Assembly: GCA_029960085.1 (NCBI GenBank)
Contig: JASCPG010000034.1
Span: 1-34,681 of the forward strand
Reading direction: 5' to 3'
Length of the DNA stretch: 34,681 bases
From: Microbacteriaceae bacterium PS02067
GTDB lineage: Bacteria; Actinomycetota; Actinomycetes; Actinomycetales; Microbacteriaceae
Shown here: positions 14,902 through 21,628 of the stretch, piece by piece
How the letters are laid out: every line of letters starts with the position of its first letter
Position numbering within the stretch: the first letter of the stretch is position 1
Notes under the pieces: generated by a model
What the model saw: the letters and a program-made list of their open reading frames with translations, nothing else
Databases searched by the model: none
Told to the model about the DNA's origin: nothing
Translations under genes and position numbers: made by a program

Positions 14902-17139
14902 ATGAGCGCGCGCCGACAGTACGGATCCGCCCCCGTCGGGGGATCGCCGTCGCGATGGCTGCGCATCGGCATCCCCGTCGTCCTCGTGCTCATCTGGCTC
15001 GTCGGCGGGTCGATCGGCGGGCCCTACTTCGGCAAGGTCGACGAGGTCGCCACGAACGACCAGTCGAGCTTCCTGCCGTCTTCGGCGGAGTCGACCCAGG
15101 TGCAGGAACGTCTCGCCGACTTCACCGGCGGCGACACGATCCCCGCCGTCGTCGTCGTGACCGGCGACGGCGCGCTCACCCCGACCGATCTGACCAAGAT
15201 CGCCGATCTCGCCGCCGCGATCGGGGCGGTCCCCGGCGTCGGCGAGGTCTCGCCCGCGCTCCCGTCGGAGGACGGTGAGGCGGCGCAGCTGTTCGTCCCG
15301 ATCGAGACGGCCGGCGACGTGGGGGACACCGTCGCCGATGTCCGCGCCGCGATCGCGAGCAGCCTCCCCGATGGGCTGGATGCCTGGGTCACGGGCCCCG
15401 CCGGGTTCACGGCCGATCTCGTCGCGGGGTTCCTCGGCATCGACGGGATCCTCCTCGCCGTCGCGCTCGGGGCCGTGTTCGTCATCCTCGTGATCGTGTA
15501 CCGCTCGCCGCTGCTGCCGGTGCTCGTGCTGCTCACCTCGACGTTCGCGTTGTGCGTCGCGCTCCTCACGGTGTGGTGGCTCGCGAAGGCGGGCGTCTTC
15601 GTGCTGAACGGGCAGGTCCAGGGCATCCTGTTCATCCTCGTCATCGGCGCGGCGACCGACTATGCGCTCCTCTACGTCGCGCGCTTCCGCGAGGCGCTCG
15701 CCTCGGGCAAGCGGCGATGGGATGCCACGACCTCGGCCTGGCGCGGAGCGTTCGAGCCGATCCTCGCGTCCGGCGGAACCGTCATCGCAGGGCTGCTGTG
15801 CCTGCTGCTGAGCGATCTTGCGACGAACCGTGCGCTCGGGCCGATCGCGTCGATCGGCATCGCCTTCGCAGTGCTGTCGGCGCTGACCTTCCTTCCCGCG
15901 CTCCTGGCGCTCACGGGGCGCGCTGCGTTCTGGCCGTTCGCGCCGAAGCCGGGCAGGGTCGGCGACGCCGGGCAGGCGGCCGAGGCGCTCGTCGCCGATC
16001 CCTCCGCCCCGGTGCGCGGATTCTGGGCGCGTCAGGCCCGCCTCATCGCCCGGCATGCCCGTCCGGTGTGGATCGTCACGACGGTCGTGCTGCTCGGGGC
16101 CTCGCTCGGCGTGCTGCAGTTGCAGGCGAACGGCGTGCCGCAGAGCGATCTCGTGCTCGGCGCCTCGGAGGCGCGTGACGGGCAGGCCGTGCTCGCCGAC
16201 CACTTCGCCGCCGGTTCCGGGAGCCCCGCCTACGTGATCGTCCCGCAGGGCCGCGTCGCCGCGGCCGTCGGCGTGCTGGAGGACAGCTCCGGCATCGACA
16301 GTGTCGCCGCCGTGTCGCGGGATGCCGCGTCGGGCCAGGTCGGGGTGACGATCGCGGACGGGGAGCCCGTCTACACCGCGGCCGGTCCTCCCGGCACGGC
16401 GGCGCCCGAGCCCACGGTGTCGGGCGGTGACGTCCTGCTCGTCGCAACGCTCTCCGACGCGGCCGATTCGCTCGCCGCGGAGCAGACGATCCGCGATCTG
16501 CGGACGTCGTTCGATGAGGCCCTCGGCGCGGAGCAGGCGCTCGTCGGCGGCCCGACCGCGATCGATCTCGACACCAACGACACGTCGATCCGCGACCGGA
16601 CCGTCATCATCCCGGTGATCCTCCTCGTGATCCTCGTCATCCTGATGCTGCTCCTCCGCGCGATCGTCGCCCCGGTGCTGCTGATCCTCAGCGTCATCCT
16701 GTCGTTCGGGGCGGCGCTGGGGGTGAGCGCGCTCGTCTTCCGTCACGTGCTCGATTTCCCGGGGGCGGACCCCGCCGTGCCGCTGTACGGATTCGTCTTC
16801 CTCGTGGCGCTCGGCGTGGACTACAACATCTTCCTGATGTCGCGCGTGCGCGAGGAGTCTCTGCGTCACGGCACACGCCCCGGCATCCTGCGCGGGCTCG
16901 TCGCGACCGGCGGCGTCATCACGTCGGCCGGGCTCGTGCTCGCCGCGACGTTCGCCGCTCTCGGGGTGATCCCGATCCTCTTCCTCGCACAGCTCGCGTT
17001 CATCGTGGCGTTCGGGGTGCTGCTCGACACGTTCGTCGTTCGCTCGCTGCTCGTTCCCGCCGCCGCGTACGATCTCGATCGCCGGATCTGGTGGCCGTCC
17101 CGACTGTCGCGCCGCGACAGCGGTAGCCTCGACACATGA
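14902..17139 (+). CDS. MMPL-family RND exporter
   Basis: 745-residue proton-driven membrane exporter of the MmpL/HpnN type, two repeats of one helix, an extracytoplasmic domain and five or so helices. First half: helix GIPVVLVLIWLVGG, then domain with FLPSSAESTQVQERL. Proton-relay motif TDYALLYVARFREA (Asp253-Tyr254). The second half repeats it with GVDYNIFLMSRVREE (Asp640-Tyr641). Both Asp-Tyr pairs are intact, so the pump should be active. Homologues export lipids or drugs; the substrate here is unknown. The stop overlaps pncA by four bases (ATGA). Confidence 0.93.
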   Translation: MSARRQYGSAPVGGSPSRWLRIGIPVVLVLIWLVGGSIGGPYFGKVDEVATNDQSSFLPSSAESTQVQERLADFTGGDTIPAVVVVTGDGALTPTDLTKIADLAAAIGAVPGVGEVSPALPSEDGEAAQLFVPIETAGDVGDTVADVRAAIASSLPDGLDAWVTGPAGFTADLVAGFLGIDGILLAVALGAVFVILVIVYRSPLLPVLVLLTSTFALCVALLTVWWLAKAGVFVLNGQVQGILFILVIGAATDYALLYVARFREALASGKRRWDATTSAWRGAFEPILASGGTVIAGLLCLLLSDLATNRALGPIASIGIAFAVLSALTFLPALLALTGRAAFWPFAPKPGRVGDAGQAAEALVADPSAPVRGFWARQARLIARHARPVWIVTTVVLLGASLGVLQLQANGVPQSDLVLGASEARDGQAVLADHFAAGSGSPAYVIVPQGRVAAAVGVLEDSSGIDSVAAVSRDAASGQVGVTIADGEPVYTAAGPPGTAAPEPTVSGGDVLLVATLSDAADSLAAEQTIRDLRTSFDEALGAEQALVGGPTAIDLDTNDTSIRDRTVIIPVILLVILVILMLLLRAIVAPVLLILSVILSFGAALGVSALVFRHVLDFPGADPAVPLYGFVFLVALGVDYNIFLMSRVREESLRHGTRPGILRGLVATGGVITSAGLVLAATFAALGVIPILFLAQLAFIVAFGVLLDTFVVRSLLVPAAAYDLDRRIWWPSRLSRRDSGSLDT
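17124..17129 (+). promoter_or_regulatory. -10 box TAGCCT inside MMPL gene, leaderless start of pncA
   Basis: TAGCCT lies 6 nt before the pncA ATG within the last codons of the exporter gene. It could give an independent leaderless pncA transcript. Confidence 0.45.
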
Positions 17140-17717
17140 CCAAGGCACTTCTCATCGTCGATGTGCAGAACGACTTCACCGAGGGCGGGGCGCTCGGGGT
17201 GACCGGCGGCGATGCCGTCGCCACCGGGATCACCGCGCACCTCGCCGCCCACGCGGCGGATTACGCGGCCGTCGTGGCATCCCGCGACTGGCATGACGCC
17301 GACTCCGACAACGGCGGCCACATCGCCCTCGATTCGGAGCCCGACTTCGTCGACACGTGGCCCGTGCACTGCGTGGCGGGCACGCCGGGCGCGGAGTACG
17401 ACCCGGGGCTCGACACGGCATCCATCACCGACCACGTCAAGAAGGGGCAGGGCAAGCCCGCCTACTCCCTCTTCGAGGGCGCGACGGATGAGGGGCGCAC
17501 GGTGGCGGAGATACTCTCGGGCCTCGGCGTGACTGAGGTCGACGTCACGGGGATCGCGACCGACTACTGCGTGCGCGCGTCGGCGCTGGATGCCATCGAG
17601 CACGGCATCCACGTGCGGGTGCTGACCGGTCTGGTCGCCGGCGTCGCTCCCGAGTCGTCCGAAGCGGCGCTCGCAGAGCTCGCCCATGCCGGCGCCGACC
17701 TGGTGGTGGCGGCATGA
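17136..17717 (+). CDS. pncA: Nicotinamidase/pyrazinamidase
   Basis: Hydrolyses nicotinamide to nicotinate and ammonia for NAD salvage. 193 residues, isochorismatase-like fold. The catalytic triad is Asp9 (IVDVQNDF), Lys102 or Lys103 (DHVKKGQ) and Cys145 (TDYCV). Metal ligands are Asp51, His53 and His62 in SRDWHDADSDNGGH. PVHCVAGTPGAE is the conserved substrate-side motif. Overlaps the exporter stop (ATGA) and the next gene's start (ATGA), forming a three-gene coupled unit with possible extra leaderless promoter. Confidence 0.94.
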   Translation: MTKALLIVDVQNDFTEGGALGVTGGDAVATGITAHLAAHAADYAAVVASRDWHDADSDNGGHIALDSEPDFVDTWPVHCVAGTPGAEYDPGLDTASITDHVKKGQGKPAYSLFEGATDEGRTVAEILSGLGVTEVDVTGIATDYCVRASALDAIEHGIHVRVLTGLVAGVAPESSEAALAELAHAGADLVVAA

Positions 17718-18370
17718 GCGCCCCGGGCTGGTACCCCGACCCGTCGACGCCGGGCGGTCAGCGCTGGTGGGACGGCACGCAGTGGACGTCGCATCAGCAG
17801 GCTCCTGCCGCGGCCCCGGCGCAGGGTTACGCCGCGGCGCCGCCCGTCACCGGTTACGGCGTGGCACCGGCGCGGGTGAACGTCGAGACGAACACGCTGT
17901 GGATCTGGCTCGCGATCGTGGCGTCGCTGCTGCCGGTGCTCACCCTCTTCTTGATCGACTGGGATTCATACATCCGGATCGTCACGGATTCCACCGCGAC
18001 CGGGCGACCTGCAACGGCGGAACTCCTCGCGTGGCAAGGGCAGGTGCTCGGGGTCTCGGCTCTCAGCTATGTCACCGCGGCTGCCTTCATCGTGTTCAGT
18101 TGGCTGGACTGGCGCGAACTGCGCCGGCGGGGAGTGCCCGCGCCCTTCCACTGGGCGTGGTCGTTCTTCGCCCTGCTCGGTTCCGGTGCGGCGGTCTACG
18201 TCATCGGGCGCACGGTCGTACTGCGTCGCCGCACGACGACGAGCCCGTGGCTTCCGCTGTGGGTCTGGATCGGGGGCACGGTCGCGACCTTCATCATCGC
18301 GATGGTCTGGATCTTGAATCTGGTGAGCGAAGTGACGAGCCGCCTCCTCGGGACGTACAGCGGGGCCTGA
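17714..18370 (+). CDS. DUF2510 membrane protein
   Basis: 218 residues. The N-terminus SAPGWYPDPSTPGGQRWWDGTQW is the DUF2510 motif seen at the cytosolic end of many actinobacterial membrane proteins (two adjacent pieces). A Pro/Ala linker follows, then four membrane helices (LWIWLAIVASLLPVLTLF, SYVTAAAFIVFSWL, AWSFFALLGSGAAVYVI, WVWIGGTVATFIIAMVWIL). Function unknown. ATG 17714 overlaps the pncA stop, so it is translated with pncA. Confidence 0.85.
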   Translation: MSAPGWYPDPSTPGGQRWWDGTQWTSHQQAPAAAPAQGYAAAPPVTGYGVAPARVNVETNTLWIWLAIVASLLPVLTLFLIDWDSYIRIVTDSTATGRPATAELLAWQGQVLGVSALSYVTAAAFIVFSWLDWRELRRRGVPAPFHWAWSFFALLGSGAAVYVIGRTVVLRRRTTTSPWLPLWVWIGGTVATFIIAMVWILNLVSEVTSRLLGTYSGA

Positions 18371-18423
18371 GCGGGGCTCAGCGGGGCGGTGCCGCGGCGT
18401 CGCGAGGCGCTTCTCGGGTGCGC

Positions 18424-18429
18424 TAGGTT
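18424..18429 (+). promoter_or_regulatory. -10 box TAGGTT, leaderless start of lipoprotein gene
   Basis: TAGGTT, then six C, then ATG 18436. No Shine-Dalgarno is present. Confidence 0.6.
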
Positions 18430-18435
18430 CCCCCC

Positions 18436-19023
18436 ATGCGGACTCGTACTGTCGTTCTCGCCCTGTCGCTGGTGTTCGGCCTCACACTGACGGGATGTGC
18501 AACTCCGTCGGCGGGCGCAGGATCGAGCGGCTCTGACGTTCCGGCGGAACCGACCGCCGCGAGCGAGTCGCCCGTCATCGCCGACCCCGAAGCCGCGGCC
18601 GCCCGTGCGCAGGCCCAGGCATGGGTCGATTCGGCGGTGCTCCCGCCCGAAGCCGTGGCGTCGGAGAACGCCCCGCTCGCCTTCGGCACCTACACGGCAT
18701 GGCCGTGCGGCCCGATCGAGAAGCTCGAAGCCTACTGGACGATTCCCTCCATGACGGTCACACAGGCGGCGAACTGGCTGATGGCGCACCCGCCGGCGGG
18801 TCTCATGAGCACCATCGGGCGGCCGTACGAAGAAAACCCCGCGATCGACGGGGCCTCTGTCGGCTTCATCCCCCAGCTGGATGCCCAGGAGGGCATCGTC
18901 TACTCGGTCGCACGGAACGATACCGGCGTCGCGGTCAAGGCGGAGGTCGCCGCGCTCACGGCATCCGCGGTCTGCCCCACTCCGCCCGGTGGCGGGATGT
19001 GGGGCGCGCCCGGGCAGGGGTGA
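18436..19023 (+). CDS. Lipoprotein of unknown function
   Basis: 195 residues with signal peptide and lipobox LTLTGC (Cys near 22), so predicted to be anchored outside the membrane. The mature part begins with a low-complexity Ser/Gly/Ala/Glu linker, then RAQAQAWVDSAVLPPEA, TAWPCGPIEKLEAYW, SMTVTQAANWLMAHPPAG and a C-terminal Gly/Pro-rich tail. The layout resembles uncharacterised actinobacterial lipoproteins with a PASTA-unrelated alpha/beta domain; no function can be named. Leaderless start supported by the -10 box 6 nt upstream. Confidence 0.8.
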   Translation: MRTRTVVLALSLVFGLTLTGCATPSAGAGSSGSDVPAEPTAASESPVIADPEAAAARAQAQAWVDSAVLPPEAVASENAPLAFGTYTAWPCGPIEKLEAYWTIPSMTVTQAANWLMAHPPAGLMSTIGRPYEENPAIDGASVGFIPQLDAQEGIVYSVARNDTGVAVKAEVAALTASAVCPTPPGGGMWGAPGQG

Positions 19024-19068
19024 TGGGCGGAGTATCCAGTCCGCGTCGGTGATCGCGGTCGGAGGCGC

Positions 19069-19326
19069 TCAACTCGTCGCGAACGCGGCGGGGAGCACGA
19101 TCACGAGATAGCCGAGCAACGGCAGGCAGGCCATCGCGCCGAGGAGGGAGAGCCTGCCGTCGAAGGGTTCGGTCCGACGTAGCCCGCTTCTGCGCGCGAG
19201 AAGAGCGGCGGTGAGCCCGAGCGCGGCCAGGATCAGCGGAACCCAGATCGGTGTGGATCTGGTGAGGGTGAACGTCCACGCCAGTGCCGCCGAGATGACG
19301 CTGAGCCACGTGAACGCTCGCGTCAT
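19069..19326 (-). CDS. Small three-helix membrane protein
   Basis: 85 residues starting MTRAFTWLSVISAALAWTF, with three hydrophobic segments (19326-19260, IWVPLILAALGLTAALLA and LLGAMACLPLLGYLVIVLP). Not recognised. The start at 19326 is chosen because its ATG overlaps (ATGA) the stop of a 17-codon ORF that itself has a leaderless-type start. A GTG at 19413 would give 114 residues but has no Shine-Dalgarno. It is convergent with the upstream lipoprotein gene. Confidence 0.6.
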   Translation of the reverse strand: MTRAFTWLSVISAALAWTFTLTRSTPIWVPLILAALGLTAALLARRSGLRRTEPFDGRLSLLGAMACLPLLGYLVIVLPAAFATS

Positions 19327-19376
19327 CGTGGAGGCGCCGGACGTGCCGGTAGCGGGCCCGGTGTGGGGTGCGTCAT
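19323..19376 (-). CDS. Leaderless 17-codon upstream ORF
   Basis: ATG 19376 lies 6 nt after TATCGT (minus strand, 19388-19383). It encodes MTHPTPGPLPARPAPPR and its TGA overlaps the ATG of the membrane protein. Its Pro/Arg-rich content suggests a coupling or leader ORF, not a functional peptide. Confidence 0.45.
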   Translation of the reverse strand: MTHPTPGPLPARPAPPR

Positions 19377-19382
19377 GCCCCG

Positions 19383-19388
19383 ACGATA
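19383..19388 (-). promoter_or_regulatory. -10 box TATCGT of the leaderless mini-ORF
   Basis: TATCGT on the minus strand, followed by CGGGGC and ATG 19376. The spacing is the same as at the other leaderless starts. Confidence 0.45.
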
Positions 19389-19496
19389 GCGCGCCGATCG
19401 GCCGAACGCGCACCTTGCGCGGGCGCAGGCCGTCACAGAATCGATGGCCGGGCAGGGGCTCGGATTTCGCCCAACTCGGTCGTTGAGCGGGCAGGG

Positions 19497-19522
19497 GAGT
19501 GGTACCGTTTTACGTACTACTC
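19497..19522. promoter_or_regulatory. Inverted repeat, candidate YefM operator
   Basis: GAGTGGTAC (19497-19505) and GTACTACTC (19514-19522) pair at 8 of 9 positions over an 8-nt spacer. Each arm contains GTAC, the core of the palindromes bound by E. coli YefM (TGTACA). It lies 17 nt before the yefM start, fitting autoregulation. Confidence 0.55.
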
Positions 19523-19539
19523 AGCCTGGGAGGGCAATC

Positions 19540-19791
19540 ATGTCCGCTATCACCGCAACCGAAGCACGAAAGAGCCTGTTCGGGCTCATCCAACAGGTCA
19601 ACGAAGACCACACGACCGTCGAGGTCGTCTCCCGACGCGGCAATGCCGTCATCATGTCCAAGGATGACTTCGATGCGCTGACCGAGACCGCCTATCTGCT
19701 GCGCAACCCTGCGAACGCGGAGCGGCTGCTTGAGGCGGTCGAGCGCGCACGTCGCGGCGAGTTCGAGCAGCACGACCTCCTGGACGCGTGA
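19540..19791 (+). CDS. yefM: YefM/Phd-type antitoxin
   Basis: 83-residue antitoxin that binds and neutralises the YoeB RNase and represses its own operon. N-terminal Phd/YefM DNA-binding fold: SAITATEARKSLFGLIQQVN, TVEVVSRRGNAVIMSKDDFDAL; the C-terminal toxin-wrapping part is LLRNPANAERLLEAVERARRG. ATG 19540 is preceded by GGGAGG. The downstream toxin start overlaps its stop by four bases, the usual antitoxin-first arrangement that keeps synthesis coupled. Confidence 0.93.
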   Translation: MSAITATEARKSLFGLIQQVNEDHTTVEVVSRRGNAVIMSKDDFDALTETAYLLRNPANAERLLEAVERARRGEFEQHDLLDA

Positions 19792-20048
19792 CCCGCGCGC
19801 TTGCCTTCGACCCGAACGGGTGGGAGGACTACGTGTACTGGCAGACGCAGGATCGCAAGACCCTCAAGCGAATCAACATGCTGATCGCTGACATCCTTCG
19901 CGACCCGTTCGAAGGAATCGGCAAACCGGAACCACTCCGCCATGTACTGTCCGGAGCCTGGTCTCGGCGCACCGATGAGAAGAACCGCCTCGTCTATTAC
20001 GTCACCGACGAACACGTCGTGATCCTCCAGACACGGGACCACTACTGA
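19788..20048 (+). CDS. yoeB: YoeB-type ribosome-dependent mRNA interferase toxin
   Basis: 86-residue RelE-superfamily toxin. Residues equivalent to the E. coli YoeB catalytic set are present with a shift of two: Glu48 (GKPEPL), Arg67 (KNRLVYYV) and the C-terminal His85-Tyr86 (TRDHY). The motif WSRRTDEKNRLVY is diagnostic. The toxin therefore looks active and not decayed. GTG 19788 overlaps the yefM stop (GTGA). It converges on the HigA gene with a 44-nt gap. Confidence 0.94.
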   Translation: MTRALAFDPNGWEDYVYWQTQDRKTLKRINMLIADILRDPFEGIGKPEPLRHVLSGAWSRRTDEKNRLVYYVTDEHVVILQTRDHY

Positions 20049-20092
20049 CATCAGGGCGCCCGGTCGCCGGCCGTCTTGCGGGAGTTGATGGG

Positions 20093-20392
20093 TCAGGCGC
20101 TCAGCGGCTCGATTGTGTTGATCGGCGTGTCGGTACGAGCGAGCGCGAGGTCGTAGCCCTCCTGCAGTCGGAGCCAGAACTGGGGTGTGGTGCCGAAGAA
20201 TGCGCCGAGGCGCAACGCGGTGTCCGCGGTAATCGACTGCTTGCCGCGGACGATCCGTGAGATGCGTGCTTGATCGACGCCGATGCGCTTGGCGAGCTCA
20301 TACTGGCTCAGCCCGAACGGCTCGAGAAACTCCTCGAGCAGGATGTCACCCGGCGTCGAGAACTCGTCAGTGATAGTCGATGAATGCGACAT
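20093..20392 (-). CDS. higA: HigA-type XRE antitoxin
   Basis: 99 residues. HigA signature: PGDILLEEFLEPFGLSQYEL, then the helix-turn-helix AKRIGVDQARISRIVRGKQSI and the segment DTALRLGAFFGTTPQFWLRLQ typical of this family. It should neutralise the adjacent HigB toxin and repress the operon. Its ATG at 20392 lies inside the toxin gene (26-nt overlap), the usual toxin-first HigBA layout. Confidence 0.94.
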   Translation of the reverse strand: MSHSSTITDEFSTPGDILLEEFLEPFGLSQYELAKRIGVDQARISRIVRGKQSITADTALRLGAFFGTTPQFWLRLQEGYDLALARTDTPINTIEPLSA

Positions 20393-20645
20393 TGTTTGCT
20401 TCCCCTCCGTCCCAGTCGAAGACCAGTCTCCATTGGTCGTTGACCCGGATGCTGTACGTTCCCGCCCGGTCGCCTTGCAGCTTCTCGAGGCGGTTTGAGG
20501 GCGGGATCCTCAGATCTTGGAGCTCCGCTGCCGCCTCGAGCATTTGGAGCTTGCGCACCAGACGCCTCCGGACGTCGGGTGGCACGCGTCGCGGTGAGGG
20601 GCCACCGAGCCAGTACTCCTCGATGTCCCGATCCGCGAACTTCAC
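20367..20645 (-). CDS. higB: HigB-type mRNA interferase toxin
   Basis: 92-residue RelE/HigB toxin that cleaves mRNA at the ribosome. Recognisable pieces: VRRRLVRKLQMLEAAAELQDL, IPPSNRLEKLQGDRAGTYSI, RVNDQWRLVFDWDGGEANNV and the C-terminal DYH. GTG 20645 is preceded by GAGGG and, 6 nt upstream, by TAGTAT (20657-20652), so the transcript may be leaderless. The -10 box overlaps a perfect inverted repeat. Confidence 0.92.
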   Translation of the reverse strand: MKFADRDIEEYWLGGPSPRRVPPDVRRRLVRKLQMLEAAAELQDLRIPPSNRLEKLQGDRAGTYSIRVNDQWRLVFDWDGGEANNVAFIDYH

Positions 20646-20647
20646 AC

Positions 20648-20678
20648 CCTCATACTAGCGCAGCGCGCAAGTATGAGG
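20648..20678. promoter_or_regulatory. Perfect inverted repeat, candidate HigA operator
   Basis: CCTCATACT (20648-20656) and AGTATGAGG (20670-20678) are perfect 9-nt arms with a 13-nt spacer. The left arm overlaps the TAGTAT -10 box of higB, so a bound repressor would block transcription. This is the expected arrangement for HigA autoregulation. Confidence 0.65.
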
Positions 20679-21023
20679 AAGGGTCTGACGAGACGGTCAG
20701 CCGGCGCACGAATGGCGGTGCCTATCCGGGCAATGCACGATGGCGGTCTGTCGCGGGCTGTCACGACGCTCTTCGCCAGCGCCTCTTGTTAGTCGCTACC
20801 CATCCGCGCGTCAGGATGTGCGCCGCGTGTGTCAGGCCACCACGGATGTGGACGAGCAAGTCACTCAGGGCAATCGGATCGTCGGACGACACAAGCCTGG
20901 CGCGTGAACCAGCCTCGATCACTCGTCACACACGCCGCGGGCAAGGCTGATGCTGAGCATCTTGCGATCCCGGGTGGACACCGCGGAGTTGAGGCGGGCT
21001 GGTCGACAGAGGTTGTCCTGCTG
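20679..21023. other. Gene-free stretch between higB and zinc-finger gene
   Basis: No supported gene, RNA or strong repeat seen. Base composition is mixed and reading frames look random. It may be decayed mobile DNA. Confidence 0.5.
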
Positions 21024-21248
21024 TCAGCGCTTCTTGCGTGCGACCTTCTTTCGTCCCTCGCCGGTGAACGGGAACGCGAGGCCACGTCGCTCAGCCTCGG
21101 CTCGATGGGTCTCGTGTCTGTGGCCCACGCCCGCCTTCTCCCAGGAGGACTTAATGCAGGGCTGCCCCGTGGCAGCGGCACATTCCGAGCAGAGCTTCTC
21201 GTTCAACTGAGGCGTTCGCGGACGCCCGAAGACGATGCGTCCGTTCAT
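21024..21248 (-). CDS. Small zinc-finger-like protein
   Basis: 74 residues with the pattern Cys-x2-Cys-x6-Gly-x-Pro-Cys followed by His residues and Arg (KLCSECAAATGQPCIKSSW, GVGHRHETHRAEAERRG) and a basic tail KKVARKKR. This resembles the small CxxC-GxPC-H zinc-binding proteins common in actinobacteria and their phages. ATG 21248 has GGAGGG four bases upstream. An upstream in-frame ATG at 21272 overlaps the stop of a 7-codon leaderless ORF and would add eight residues. A role in nucleic-acid binding is inference. It sits in the accessory segment next to the AIPR gene, transcribed divergently. Confidence 0.65.
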   Translation of the reverse strand: MNGRIVFGRPRTPQLNEKLCSECAAATGQPCIKSSWEKAGVGHRHETHRAEAERRGLAFPFTGEGRKKVARKKR

Positions 21249-21268
21249 CGACCCTCCGGTGCGGCCTT

Positions 21269-21292
21269 TCATCGTTCATCACTCGTTCCCAT
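21269..21292 (-). CDS. Leaderless 7-codon upstream ORF
   Basis: TAGTCT (minus strand 21304-21299), then CCCATC, then ATG 21292 encoding MGTSDER. Its TGA overlaps ATG 21272 (ATGA), in frame with the zinc-finger gene. It is the same design as at 19376. Confidence 0.4.
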   Translation of the reverse strand: MGTSDER

Positions 21293-21304
21293 GATGGGAG
21301 ACTA

Positions 21305-21616
21305 GCGAAGCTATCGTGGCGCCGATTCGGATTCACGGCCATGTCCTCGACAGTGAGTTGTCCTGTGTGCGGACGAGATGCAGATCCGACGAGGGTGTCC
21401 GAGTGCGCCAAGTCAGCATCGGCGAGGACTTCGCCGATAGGGGCCGCTCGGCGCCGGGTCCTCTTGGGATCACTATTGGGTCCACCGCGGGGAACGGAAG
21501 CGCCCACGATTCGCCCATCAACCTTTCACAAGTGCCCAGGACGCGCAGGGTTCTGTTCGCCTCCCGCTTTCGTTCGGGCGTGCGAGTCGTGAGCAATGAG
21601 TGTGGGCGGGAGTCGA
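21305..21616. other. Gene-free stretch before AIPR gene
   Basis: No supported coding sequence. An ORF from 21341 starts with a CPVCGRD motif but continues as low-support sequence, so it is not called. The AIPR promoter lies at its right edge. Confidence 0.45.
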
Positions 21617-21622
21617 TAGGTT
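21617..21622 (+). promoter_or_regulatory. -10 box TAGGTT, leaderless start of AIPR gene
   Basis: TAGGTT ends 6 nt before ATG 21629. There is no Shine-Dalgarno. Confidence 0.55.
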
Positions 21623-21628
21623 CGTCGT

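Noticed and set aside
14842-17148. 768-codon open frame antisense to the MMPL exporter
   Set aside because: Arg/Glu/Asp/His-rich composition of a high-GC shadow frame; the sense frame has clear family motifs.
21341-21592. Small protein with CPVCGRD motif
   Set aside because: Only the first residues resemble a zinc ribbon; the rest looks random and no start signal is present.
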